Origin: Planctomycetota bacterium
Lineage (GTDB): Bacteria; Planctomycetota; Planctomycetia; Pirellulales; Pirellulaceae
NCBI GenBank assembly: GCA_029979005.1
Contig: JAPOIJ010000025.1
Location: 1-38,808 of the forward strand
DNA: 38,808 bases
Direction of reading: 5' to 3'
Numbering within the stretch: the first letter of the stretch is position 1; every line of letters starts with the position of its first letter. Below the pieces are notes generated by a model. It saw only the letters and a list, made by a program, of their open reading frames with translations, did not search any database and had not been told where the DNA came from. Positions 16,043 through 25,400 of the stretch are shown in pieces. Both the position numbers and the translations under genes were made by a program.

Positions 16043-16417
16043 TTGCAATGGCAACTTCGGGCTGACTTAGTGATTTACGACGATAACGATTCAGGACGTC
16101 GATGGACGCCGCTATCAGTTGCATTCCCTTTCCCCGGTTTGATCGTGACTCAGGAATCAAACGACTCGCTGTCCCAGCAAATCATTGTTGCGAGAGATAT
16201 GGTTCATCCTCGATTGGCTCGCTTTGCGCGGCAGGTGCCCGATAACTGCCAAGAAGTCTATCTGTTTCGCAATGAAATATTCTGTGGCGTTCGCTTTGCG
16301 CTTGGTTCATTTCGCGCCGACTGGGATATCACTGAGCCTCATATTTGTGTCTACAAAGGGACTCACGAAATAGACCGAATTAATCTCGTTCCTGACCAAA
16401 CACGCCGGGCTGCCTAA
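16043..16417 (+). CDS. Hypothetical 124-aa protein
   Basis: I do not recognise this protein. The frame from TTG 16043 gives 124 aa with balanced composition (RADLVIYDDNDSGRRWTPLS, VYLFRNEIFCGVRFALGSFR, then HICVYKGTHEIDRINLVPDQ) and no signal peptide or membrane segment. GTG at 16070 is an alternative start. In the same frame an ATG at 15995 opens a 14-codon segment (MSLQQRKTGGSGRV) that ends at TAA 16037, just two codons before the TTG. This could be coincidence or a start region broken by a stop. It converges on the small basic protein gene, with a terminator between them. Confidence 0.5.
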   Translation: MQWQLRADLVIYDDNDSGRRWTPLSVAFPFPGLIVTQESNDSLSQQIIVARDMVHPRLARFARQVPDNCQEVYLFRNEIFCGVRFALGSFRADWDITEPHICVYKGTHEIDRINLVPDQTRRAA

Positions 16418-16440
16418 GAGAGCAAACGCGGTCAGCGCAT

Positions 16441-16469
16441 AAAAAAAGCGTCTGCAAACTCGCAGACGC
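16441..16469 (-). terminator. Intrinsic terminator of the small basic protein gene
   Basis: GCGTCTGC (16448-16455), AAACTC, GCAGACGC (16462-16469) form a perfect 8-bp stem. On the minus strand the stem is followed by seven T (A at 16441-16447), ideal for the gene ending at 16496. A T-run also lies on the + side about 8 nt past the stem, so weak termination of the convergent ORF is possible. Confidence 0.9.
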
Positions 16470-16495
16470 CATTCGTTATTTTTTTCAGATCAAGA

Positions 16496-16696
16496 TTACT
16501 CTTCATCTTCCTTCTTGACCTTCTTTTTCTTCTTCATTGAGAGTTTAGCAACTCGAACCTTAGGCATTCCATAAACCTTATCACCCTCACTCCAGCGATC
16601 ATCTGCGATTAGCTTCCGGAGTCGCTCTGGGCGAGTTAGAACGTTTCGAGTTTTTGCCGAACCGGCTTTAATCTTCAAACTTTTGTCGATGGTCAT
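16496..16696 (-). CDS. PVC-superphylum signature small basic protein (TIGR04137-like)
   Basis: The 66-aa product reads MTIDKSLKIKAGSAKTRNVL then TRPERLRKLIADDRWSEGDK, MPKVRVAKLSMKKKKKVKKE. The pattern 'DKSL...RNVLTR.ER...L..D.RW.EGD...GMPKVRV.K' matches the small basic protein described as conserved across Planctomycetes, Verrucomicrobia and Chlamydiae; its function is unknown, with a housekeeping or ribosome-related role suggested. ATG 16696 fits the family start; a start at 16729 would add 11 unrelated residues. The Lys run 55-62 followed by an acidic end is species-specific. It is a single-gene unit with its own terminator. The assignment is from memory of the family, not a search. Confidence 0.85.
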   Translation of the reverse strand: MTIDKSLKIKAGSAKTRNVLTRPERLRKLIADDRWSEGDKVYGMPKVRVAKLSMKKKKKVKKEDEE

Positions 16697-17009
16697 CAGT
16701 AATACTTCTATGAACAATTGAGCCGGCAATTAGCCGAACAGGGCTTTTTGATTGAAAAACTTAAGCTGAGCGTAGCCGCGAATTATAGTTGACAAGGAAC
16801 GGACCTTCAAGGGCTAATAACACGGTATTTTACGTGTTTGAAAGCCTCGATGTAGACGATTATCGGTTCGACAGTGGTAATTCTTGCCCGAATAATGCCG
16901 CATCCACCAATCGCCCCCGATTTGACGGGCCTTTTCAGGCTTGATCTGTCGAATCTGCCAGTATTGCGATAACTTATTAGCAGACGAACCCAGTTTTAGG
17001 GACGAAATA
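16697..17009 (+). promoter_or_regulatory. Intergenic region upstream of pfkA with candidate promoter
   Basis: These 313 bases separate the divergent small basic protein and pfkA genes. A consensus -35 TTGACA (16789-16794) is followed at 18 nt by GCTAAT (16813-16818), a moderate -10 that would give a leader of roughly 185 nt to pfkA. I see no gene or RNA family here. Confidence 0.35.
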
Positions 17010-17999
17010 ATGAAAATTGGAGTATTTTGCAGCGGTGGGGATGCCCCCGGCATGAATGCCTGCGTCCGCTCTGTCGTAAGAACCGCCGCCGATCATGGCC
17101 ACGAGGTCGTTGGGATCATGCGGGGCTACCACGGGATGATCCACGAAGAGTTCTTTATCGATTCCGATGGTCAGCAACATTTAACCCCTTATCGCGTGAC
17201 AACCTGGGCAGCTCACGGAGGAGCCCATCTCCGCAGCAGCCGTAGCGAAGAGTTTCGAACCGAAACCGGGCAGAAAGCGGCCGCAGCTATCCTGAGAAAG
17301 CATCAGATTGATGCGATTATTCCGATTGGCGGCGACGGTACATTCAATGGCGCTACCGCTCTAAGTAAACACTGGGATGGCCAAATTGTTGGATGTCCCG
17401 GAACAATCGACAATGACCTGATGGGCACCGACTATACCATCGGCTTTTCTACAGCGGTACAAACGGCCGTCGAGGCAGTCGACAAAATTCGCGATACCGC
17501 ATCCAGCCACGACCGAATGTTTCTTGTTGAAGTCATGGGGCGCCACAGCGGATACATCGCGCTCTACACTGCCCTAGCAGCAGGTGCAGATGTCGTTGCG
17601 ATTCCAGAAACGGATACCAATTTTACAGAGATCATCTCGCACCTTAACCGGCTAAAGGAACAGGGGCGCATGATGGCCATCATGGTTGTTGCCGAGGGAG
17701 ATGAAAAAGGCGGAGCTGAACTAATTAACGCTCAACTTAAACAGCATGAATGCCCATTCCAAACCCGTACGATCGTGCTTGGGCATCTACAACGTGGCGG
17801 AAGTCCAACACCAGAAGATCGCAGACGAGCAACTCAAATGGGTAATGGAGCGGTCAAAGCTATTCTTGCCGGTGAGACTGGCGTGATGATCGGCACTCGC
17901 GACGACCGCTGTGTCTCGGTTCCCTTCGAGGAAACCTATGCATCCCATCGACCGGTCTCGCTCGAGCTACTTACTGTACTCAATGAAATCGCCTCATAG
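17010..17999 (+). CDS. pfkA: ATP-type 6-phosphofructokinase
   Basis: Phosphorylates fructose 6-phosphate to the 1,6-bisphosphate in glycolysis. ATG 17010 gives 329 aa starting MKIGVFCSGGDAPGMNACVR; an in-frame start at 16941 adds 23 unconserved residues and is rejected. Key motifs are GGDAPGMN (9-16), GGDGTFNGA (107-115), PGTIDND (130-136) with catalytic D134, MGRHSGYIAL, and LGHLQRGGSPTPEDR. Glycine in GGDG (not GGDD) and PGTIDND (not PKTIDND) indicate ATP rather than pyrophosphate as donor. It ends 26 bp before the convergent uvrB stop. Confidence 0.93.
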   Translation: MKIGVFCSGGDAPGMNACVRSVVRTAADHGHEVVGIMRGYHGMIHEEFFIDSDGQQHLTPYRVTTWAAHGGAHLRSSRSEEFRTETGQKAAAAILRKHQIDAIIPIGGDGTFNGATALSKHWDGQIVGCPGTIDNDLMGTDYTIGFSTAVQTAVEAVDKIRDTASSHDRMFLVEVMGRHSGYIALYTALAAGADVVAIPETDTNFTEIISHLNRLKEQGRMMAIMVVAEGDEKGGAELINAQLKQHECPFQTRTIVLGHLQRGGSPTPEDRRRATQMGNGAVKAILAGETGVMIGTRDDRCVSVPFEETYASHRPVSLELLTVLNEIAS

Positions 18000-18025
18000 T
18001 GATTTGGATTTTTTCGGCCGAACGA

Positions 18026-20089
18026 TCAAGACGGCTTTTTCCTCGGCCTTGGAACCTTTGAGCTTTTCCGCCGCCGCCCTTTGCGGCCCTTCGGTTTCGC
18101 TTCATCCACCGACGACAAAGGCTGGCCTATCGCTTCTTGAAGCTGACTGATTCGATCTCGCAGTATTCCAGCTCGCTCAAATTCAAGGTCTTCGGCAGCC
18201 TGCAGCATCTCCGTTTGCAATTCGTTGATATATTCTTCGGTGATATAAACGGTAGCTTCTGTTTTGGTCGCTGCGTCAGTTGCGTCCCGACGATTCTTCA
18301 GATCCGCCCCAATCCCCGACGAAATTTCTTTAAAAATCGTCTTAGGTGTAATGCCGTGTTCTTCGTTATAAGCTTCTTGTATCGCTCGCCTTCTCGCTGT
18401 CTCGTGGATGGCATTCTTCATTGCCTCGGTCACTTTGTCGCCATACAAGATCACCTTGGCATTCGCATTTCGAGCCGAGCGACCAATTGTTTGGACAAGC
18501 GAAGTTTCACTTCTCAAAAACCCTTGCTTATCCGCGTCCAAAATGGCAACCAGACTTACCTCGGGCAAATCAAGTCCCTCTCTCAACAAGTTAACACCGA
18601 CGAGACACTGAAACCGACCAAGTCGTAAATCTCGTAACAACTCGACACGTTCAAATGCATCTAACTCACTGTGGAGCCATTTGCTGGAGATGCCGTTCTC
18701 GCAAAAATACGACGACAGATCTTCCGCCAAACGCTTCGTAAGCGCAGTCACCAGCACACGGTCACCCAGATCACGCCGCTCTTTTACTTGTTCTAACAAG
18801 TGAGCGACCTGACCACTCGCAGGTACAACCTCAACAATGGGATCCAACAAACCCGTTGGCCTAATGATTTGCTCGACCACTTCTCCACCTGTTTTTTCGA
18901 GCTCGTAATCGGAGGGTGTTGCCGAAACGTACACGACTTGATTTAGCCTATTCTCCCATTCTTCAAATCTCAGAGGCCGGTTGTCCATGGCGCTGGGCAA
19001 CCGAAAACCATGGGCCACCAGCGTCTCCTTGCGACTGCGGTCGCCTGCATACATTGCCCGTACCTGCGAACAGGTAACGTGAGATTCATCAACGAACAAC
19101 AAAAAATCATCCGGAAAGAAATTGTAAAGCGTCTCCGGCTCCTCGCCCGCCGCACGCCCGGCTAAATGGCGGCTGTAGTTTTCGATTCCCGGGCAATGGC
19201 CAACATGCTCCATCATCTCAATATCAAATCGAGTCCGCGCATTTAATCGCTGGGCTTCCAGGAGCTTCCCCTCCTTCTGAAACAAATCCAACTGCTCTTT
19301 AAGCTCCATTCGAATCAACTTCACCGCATCGGAAATTCTTGATTCAGAGGTAACAAAATGTTTCGCGGGATAAATATAAATATCTGATTCAGAGGTTATC
19401 GACTCCCCTGTAAGAGGATTGATAACGGAAATCTGCTCAATATCATCTCCCCAAAATTCAATCCGATAGGCGAACTCTTCATAGGATGGCCATATTTCGA
19501 CACTGTCGCCACGAACACGAAAAGTCGAACGTTCAAACGAAATATCATTTCTCTTGTATTGAATATCTACGAACTTCGCGAGCATCTTGTCTCGATCAAT
19601 CGCATCACCAACCTTCAGTGCAACCATCATGGTTCGATAATCTTCGGGCGATCCCAGTCCATAAATACTCGAGACACTTGCGATTATGATGACGTCCTTG
19701 CGACTCACCAACGAACTGGTGGTGGCCAATCTCAGACGGTCAATATCCTCATTAATCGAAGCGTCTTTTTCGATATAAATATCCCGCTGAGGGATGTAAG
19801 CTTCCGGCTGATAATAGTCGTAATAGCTGACAAAATAATGAACAGCATTGTGCGGAAAAAAGTCTTTAAACTCGGAGTAGAGCTGAGCCGCCAGAGTTTT
19901 GTTGTGGGAAATGACGAGGGTTGGCTTTTGAATTTGCTGTATCACGTTCGCCATCGTGAACGTCTTTCCCGACCCCGTAACCCCCATCAACATCTGATGT
20001 TTCTTATCGGCTTTGAGTTGTTCAACCAGCGTCTTAATTGCTTGGGGTTGATCACCACCAGGTTCAAATGGCGAAGTTAGTTTAAACAT
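18026..20089 (-). CDS. uvrB: Excinuclease ABC subunit B (UvrB)
   Basis: The central damage-verification helicase of nucleotide excision repair. ATG 20089 gives 687 aa starting MFKLTSPFEPGGDQPQAIKT; an upstream in-frame start at 20137 adds 16 unconserved residues. Visible features are Walker A GVTGSGKT (36-43), the beta-hairpin region YYDYYQPEAYIPQRDIYIEK (89-108), Walker B LLFVDESHVT, helicase motifs YVSATPSDYE and QTIGRSARNANA, and a C-terminal UVR domain (AAEDLEFERAGILRDRI) that binds UvrC. A strongly basic tail (GRKGRRRKSSKVPRPRKKPS) extends beyond the UVR motif. Two dyads lie in the 150 bp upstream. No clear LexA box was recognised. Confidence 0.97.
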   Translation of the reverse strand: MFKLTSPFEPGGDQPQAIKTLVEQLKADKKHQMLMGVTGSGKTFTMANVIQQIQKPTLVISHNKTLAAQLYSEFKDFFPHNAVHYFVSYYDYYQPEAYIPQRDIYIEKDASINEDIDRLRLATTSSLVSRKDVIIIASVSSIYGLGSPEDYRTMMVALKVGDAIDRDKMLAKFVDIQYKRNDISFERSTFRVRGDSVEIWPSYEEFAYRIEFWGDDIEQISVINPLTGESITSESDIYIYPAKHFVTSESRISDAVKLIRMELKEQLDLFQKEGKLLEAQRLNARTRFDIEMMEHVGHCPGIENYSRHLAGRAAGEEPETLYNFFPDDFLLFVDESHVTCSQVRAMYAGDRSRKETLVAHGFRLPSAMDNRPLRFEEWENRLNQVVYVSATPSDYELEKTGGEVVEQIIRPTGLLDPIVEVVPASGQVAHLLEQVKERRDLGDRVLVTALTKRLAEDLSSYFCENGISSKWLHSELDAFERVELLRDLRLGRFQCLVGVNLLREGLDLPEVSLVAILDADKQGFLRSETSLVQTIGRSARNANAKVILYGDKVTEAMKNAIHETARRRAIQEAYNEEHGITPKTIFKEISSGIGADLKNRRDATDAATKTEATVYITEEYINELQTEMLQAAEDLEFERAGILRDRISQLQEAIGQPLSSVDEAKPKGRKGRRRKSSKVPRPRKKPS

Positions 20090-20180
20090 AATAACCGACG
20101 AATTCCCACAAGGCCTAAACTTATATCTTATTGCCAAATCTCGACACGACTAGGCTTCGGCGGGAAACGAACGAATTTAC

Positions 20181-20229
20181 GCGGCAACTATCGCCGCAAA
20201 TGAGAAAATTCGGCAATGATGATCATTGC
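20181..20229. promoter_or_regulatory. Two dyads between comEA-like gene and uvrB
   Basis: One is GCGGC (20181-20185), AACTATC, GCCGC (20193-20197). The other is a near-perfect palindrome GCAATGAT (20213-20220), G, ATCATTGC (20222-20229). The second lies 10 bp past the comEA-like stop on the minus strand and is followed there by CGAATTTTC, so it may be a weak terminator. Alternatively they are operators for uvrB. Confidence 0.4.
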
Positions 20230-20239
20230 GTGCCCTTAA

Positions 20240-20656
20240 TCATGGTTCATTCAAAGGAGAAAGATAGGGACGGATCGCTTCCAGTTTTTTCTCCCCAATC
20301 CCGGGAACGCCCAGCAAATCAGCATGGTGGTTAAAACGTCCTAATTCGCCGCGGCGAACCAAAATCGCCTGCCCCAACTTTGAACCGACTCCGGGAAGCA
20401 ATGACAACTCGCCCAGAGTTGCAGCGTTCAAATCAACCTGAAAAGAGAATTTTGCCCTCGCGACATCGTCAATATCGACGAGGCCATGATTCACATTCCA
20501 TTGAATAATGAAATAAGCGGATGCTGCCAACAGAGCAAACAATAACAGCGCTGCCACTAAACCCTGATGTTCACTTCGCAAAACCAGTTGTAAATGCTCG
20601 AGCAAACCCTGTTTCTCAGGATCGCTGACCTCCGCGGATTGCTTGCTATTTTCCAT
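20240..20656 (-). CDS. Membrane-anchored helix-hairpin-helix (ComEA-like) protein
   Basis: A 138-aa protein with a polar N-terminus, one transmembrane segment (residues about 32-51, LVAALLLFALLAASAYFI), then a ComEA-type double helix-hairpin-helix domain (74-134): VDLNAATLGELSLLPGVGSK and HADLLGVPGIGEKKLEAIRP. This domain binds double-stranded DNA without sequence specificity. ComEA itself captures DNA for uptake at the outer face of the membrane; the single anchor and C-terminal HhH fit that arrangement, but no other competence gene is in the window. It lies on the same strand as uvrB, 150 bp upstream. Confidence 0.85.
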   Translation of the reverse strand: MENSKQSAEVSDPEKQGLLEHLQLVLRSEHQGLVAALLLFALLAASAYFIIQWNVNHGLVDIDDVARAKFSFQVDLNAATLGELSLLPGVGSKLGQAILVRRGELGRFNHHADLLGVPGIGEKKLEAIRPYLSPLNEP

Positions 20657-20722
20657 GGGTCACCTAATAAAAAGTAACCACGAAGCGGAGGGAGATTCGT
20701 TTAATTAAAAACTGTCGTTCTA

Positions 20723-21973
20723 CTATTTAGACGACCACTCTTTGAGAGTGATTACACCATCTCCGTTTTTATCTTTTTCGTAGAATTCTTTGACGGTCTT
20801 ATCATCCCACTTCGTCGAATACTCGTGCATCTGAACCTGGCGGTCCTCGTTCTTGTCAAACTTTTCAAAATCACGCGACGAGCCAAAACTACTTCTCGAG
20901 GAAGAGGATGAACGACTCGAAGAACTTCCCCACCGCGAAGACCGCGAACTGCTGCTACTGGAAGGTTTACGATCATCAGTGGTGCTAGACGACTTGGAAG
21001 CAGGCTTATTGGCCCCGCTTAGACTATCGTACAGTTCTGATTTCGTGACGAATCCATCTTTGTTTTGATCAGCTCCAACGGGCGGACGACGCATTTTTTT
21101 AATTTCGCCACCGTCGAGCTTTCCATCCTTGTTTTCATCGTACTGGCCAATCAAACTCGCCGCGTACTTCTCGTACTTTTCTCTTGAACTTGAACTCGAT
21201 GAAGATGACGCGGAGGTCGTTGGCTTTCTCGAAGAACTAGAATCTCTCGAAGAACTGCTGGTGCTTCGCGTCGATGAAGGCCGCCATGAAGAAGAACTTG
21301 ACTTAGAGCTCGAGCTTCTCGAAGAATCTCTTGAGCTCGACCCACGTGAACTGGAAGAATTGCGGTAGGCAGCTTCACGGGATGCGTAACGGTTAGAAAG
21401 CTCGCTTCGTGAAAGCCGCCCGTCTTTATTGGTGTCGCTTTCCTGCGGAGTTGGACTACCCCACCTCGCCCTGCTAATCTCTTCTTTATCGAGACTGCCA
21501 TCCTTATTTCGATCGTAACGGCTTAGCGTTGACTCAACTTGGCGATTGACACTCTCACTATAAGTTACTTTTTTCGCGGTGCTTCCTTTGGACTCACTGG
21601 AGGTCGCTCCAAACCTCGCCACCCCCGTTCCCGATTCTTCTCGATCGACACCAAACCCTGGGACCTTCCGATCCCGGTTCATCTTTCGATCGGTCTTCTC
21701 TTTATCCGCTTTGTCTTTACTTAGCTTTGACAAGATCTTACTGATAGAAACTGATTTTTCAGGATTGAATCCATTTTTGGTGAGGTAGCTTTTCGTGTTG
21801 CTGGACATCTCACTAGGCTCAAGCTTGCCATTCGAGTTAACGTCCTTGCGTTTCAAATATTCCTCTAATTTGAAATCCTGTGCCGCAGTGAACTGGGAGC
21901 AAAGCACCATAACAATCGGGACGATGATCAACCGACCAACACCGCAAGTTGTCTTCAAATCTTGAAATATCAT
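20723..21973 (-). CDS. Secreted EF-hand protein with Ser-rich linkers
   Basis: A 416-aa exported protein, probably calcium-binding. ATG 21973 has a GGAG site 9 nt upstream on the minus strand and is preferred to the TTG at 22000. Residues 1-31 form a signal peptide (LIIVPIVMVLCSQFTAAQ). Seven 12-residue EF-hand-like loops are visible at about 44-55 (DVNSNGKLEPSE), 154-165, 180-191, 279-290, 302-313, 373-384 and 401-412 (DKNGDGVITLKE). The sixth has Arg instead of the central Gly. Between loops 3-4 and 5-6 lie Ser/Arg-rich low-complexity linkers (about 205-263 and 338-366). The role is unknown; EF-hand proteins are abundant in planctomycetes. It is divergent from the TPR-kinase operon. Confidence 0.85.
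   Translation of the reverse strand: MIFQDLKTTCGVGRLIIVPIVMVLCSQFTAAQDFKLEEYLKRKDVNSNGKLEPSEMSSNTKSYLTKNGFNPEKSVSISKILSKLSKDKADKEKTDRKMNRDRKVPGFGVDREESGTGVARFGATSSESKGSTAKKVTYSESVNRQVESTLSRYDRNKDGSLDKEEISRARWGSPTPQESDTNKDGRLSRSELSNRYASREAAYRNSSSSRGSSSRDSSRSSSSKSSSSSWRPSSTRSTSSSSRDSSSSRKPTTSASSSSSSSSREKYEKYAASLIGQYDENKDGKLDGGEIKKMRRPPVGADQNKDGFVTKSELYDSLSGANKPASKSSSTTDDRKPSSSSSSRSSRWGSSSSRSSSSSRSSFGSSRDFEKFDKNEDRQVQMHEYSTKWDDKTVKEFYEKDKNGDGVITLKEWSSK
21170..21365. repeat. Low-complexity Ser-codon repeat inside EF-hand gene
   Basis: The + strand shows recurring TCTCGAAGAA, CTTGAACT and GAAGAACT units (reverse complement of Ser codons interrupted by Arg). A second, shorter tract lies near 20880-20985. 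Such degenerate triplet tracts can expand or contract by slippage. It encodes the first Ser-rich linker. Confidence 0.7.
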
Positions 21974-22452
21974 CTTTGTCTGACTCCGTTTGGCTAACAA
22001 CCAATAAACTGGGCTCTAAATCACCGATCCTCTAAATCTCGCGAGCGGCGACCTCCGCACATTTGACCGAATTCGATACCTATTTAACACCGAATAAACC
22101 AAAAAGTTACTGTAAATCGAGCATATTTGACTTTACTCGGTGAATTGCGTTTAAGCCGCATCTGACTCCAGTTTTGAGAGTGATTTTCCCGACTTTGCAA
22201 GCATTCCAACGTTATTGAGGGTTGGTAGCCCTATGCCGTCAACCACTCCACATCAAAACACCGCAAAAACGCTAAGTTTTACGGGTCAGAATGATGCCAA
22301 TTTGACGCTTTCGCATAGCACGCCGATAATGCATCAGAATCAGCGAGCCCTAACTATTCCGATGTGGGTAGCCATGGGACAACAACTTTGGTTTTTCTCG
22401 AATAATCGGGTAGAACGACCTAAAAACACTTCAACACCCCCAACGACAACAA
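21974..22452. other. Divergent intergenic region between EF-hand and TPR genes
   Basis: These 479 bases separate two divergent genes. Apart from the promoter candidate at 22302-22330 I see no RNA or clear operator. Short overlapping reading frames here have no protein-like features. Confidence 0.5.
22302..22330 (+). promoter_or_regulatory. Candidate sigma70-type promoter of TPR-kinase operon
   Basis: TTGACG (22302-22307), a 17-nt spacer, and GATAAT (22325-22330): five of six matches in each box at ideal spacing. Initiation near 22337 would leave a leader of about 115 nt before the ATG at 22453. Confidence 0.5.
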
Positions 22453-25400
22453 ATGATCAATCTTTGCCCGCAATGCAGCAGTAAAATCACCGATTTTGCG
22501 GTCAATTGCGACAACTGTGATTGGAGCTTGATTTCTGAACAGGAACCTTCTGATTTCCGCATCAAAGTTGACGCTGATGATAAATTAGGAAAATTCGAAT
22601 CTGATGAGGCCATCGAAGAGACGATTCAGATTGTCCAAAAGTCCAGACGAAAAATAACGGCCTCTAAACGACAGTCCGGTCAGCCGAGTCAGGCGTCTCC
22701 GAACTTCACTGGCGGTCCCCCCAAGTCTCAGGAGGATGATGATTCCCAAATCAATGAAGCAACCCAGCGTGCGCTTGAATTTATCGAACTTGGGGATCTC
22801 GAAGCTTCCTTGACCTACCTCAATCGTGCAATCATTGATTTACCTGTTGAGAACAATGGAGAATGCTATTCACTCCGTGGTTACGCTCACCTTAAAAATC
22901 TCGACTTCCGAAATGCCGAAACAGACTGTACTCATGCGATTGATTTAGGTTGGGAGGAGCCACAAACTTACGCTTGGCGTGCAGCCGCTCGTGGCGAACA
23001 AAACAAGTGGCCGGCAGCCTTTGATGACCTCAGTCATGCTGATCAAATTGCCGCCGATGACGACGAGCAATATCAATCTTTGATTTCAGCTTACTCAAAA
23101 AATGCAAGCGATTATTTTCGGACAAGAATTCAAGCAGGTCACGATTCTGCGGATCTCTTTTTTGATCGCGGGTGGGTTTATTTCAAGGCGCGGCAATTTG
23201 AAAAAGCCAAAAGGGATTTCCATCTAGCGTTAAAAAAGCAACCGGGACACCCTAACGCTTCCATGGGGCTTGCAGAACTTAAGTATATCTTTCTGGAAGA
23301 ATACGATGTTCGGGAGCTATGCGATGCGGCCCTAAAAGGAAGCCAAGAATGCCAGGCCCATGGATTAAAAATCCGCGCAATGCTTAATTCTCGAGAAAAC
23401 AAACTTGATGCCGCAAGAAATGACATCCGAACACTGATGTCATTAGCCGGAGAAGATCCTCAAACGAACCTTACCGTGTGTAAGCTACTCCGTTCGATTG
23501 GCGAGTTTGAATTGGCAATCAAAATACTCAACACATTAATACAGAACAAACCCAAGGGTAGCAACCTTTTCCGCGAACGAGGCGAATGCCTGGCAGCCAT
23601 TGATTGCAACGCACTCGCTTTAAAGGACTTCAAAAAACACCTACAGCAGTGTCGAGCAGATTTCCCGGTACTCGTCAAATCAGCCGAACTGGCCATTCAG
23701 GAGAATCGACTGGACCTTGCCCAGCGACGCTTGAAGCGTGCTTTAAAACTTGACCTCGATCGCGACGACGAAGTTTATCTGATTCGGAGTCGTGCCTACC
23801 TTAGTGCTGATGATTATTCAAATGCACTTCAAGACTGCGAAGCATCAATCCACAGCAACGAAACAAACCCTGAAGGATATGCGCTACTGGCTAGCATCCA
23901 CGAAGCCCAATCCAATCCCGAAAATGCTGTCTCTGCACTCACGCAAGCGATCAACCTCGAGAAGGATGATTTAAAAAAATCGAAACTCCTCCAACACCGG
24001 GCTCAGCTATTCGAGTCACTGCAGAAACAAAAAACCGCATTGGAGGATTGGAAACATTCGGTATCTCTAAATCCGTCCAACGCAAATTCGTGGTTGCAAA
24101 TCGCGAAACTTTACCAACCTTGCGATGCCTGGGAATCAGTCAACGAAGCGTTGGTGAATGCGTTAACGGCTCAAAGTCCTCCACCTCGCCACATCGCTCA
24201 AGCAGTTTCCCGAATCGCCAAAAAAAGCTGTCAATTTTTTGAGAACAAATTTCAGAATGAATCGCAAGTTAATCCAGATCTCTTATTGCAGCGGGCGCTA
24301 ACTTACCAACTGAGAGGGCTGCCCGAGAAAGCGATTGCCGACTGCAATCTCATTCTCGAATCAGATTCGAATAACGTTGCGGCGAAACATTGCCGTGCAC
24401 AAGTTTTCAATCAACAAAAAAATTACCACGCCGCATTGGACGATTTAACGGCGGCATTGAAGGCGAAAGACATTTCACCAACAACCCAATCCCGGCTCCG
24501 GTTTGATCGTGCGTCTACCCACAACCTACTCGGCAATAAAGAGGAGGCGAAGTCCGACTTATTGAAAGCAATTCGACTAAATCCACTCGCTTCACGAAAT
24601 TTCGTCTTTTTGGGCGAGCTTCACCAACAAACAGGCGAATTTGACAAATCGCTCAGGGCGTTTGATAAATCGCTGACGGTCGATCCAGTAAATCCGAATG
24701 TTCTTCGAAAGAGTGGTGTCTGCAATACACAGCTTCAAAACCACCACACGGCTATTGGTAATTTTTCCCGCGCGATCAATTTAGCTCCGACTCAGGTCGA
24801 ACTGGTCATTCAAAGAGGGCAAGCCTATTTAAAAATTGATCAACCACAACTCGCCCTCGAGGATTTTGAATTCGCTCTCCATCAAAATGATCAACTCTCC
24901 AAAGCCTATTCAGGAAGGGCTTCGGCATTGGCGATGCAAGGCAAAATTGAAAAATCATTAATTAGTTTAACAAAGGCAATTCACCGGTTTTCCCGTGCGC
25001 GAGATCTCGCAGAGATTATTTTCGCCCGTGGTAAAATTTTTTACCAAATGGGTCGTAACTCGCCAGCTGTCTCTGATTTCAGTTTTGTCCTGGAGTTGAT
25101 GCGATCTGATCCTAATTACGCGGCAGCAATCCGTTACGCCCGCGCGATCGCTAATGTCCACAACGAAAAATGGGACAAGGCACAACGAGATTTTCGCAAA
25201 CTTTCAAAGCTCCGTCCGAGCGATAAAGAAATTCAAAACGCGCTCGCGTGGTTGGCGGATCGCGATCAAAAAAGACCAAATTTTCTGAATGCGCCGAAAC
25301 CGTTTCTACGCCCGACACGTCCTTCTATCACCGGACCGCGATGCCGGCTTTCTGATGACGCAAACCAATGGAATGCACCTGCTCCGCACGACTGGTGGGT

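Noticed and set aside
21129..21368. Glu/Leu-rich + strand frame
   Set aside because: Antisense product of the Ser-codon repeats in the EF-hand gene.
22215..22484. 89-codon frame upstream of the TPR gene
   Set aside because: It overlaps the promoter candidate and the TPR gene start, has low-complexity Thr/Gln/Pro composition, and shows no motif.
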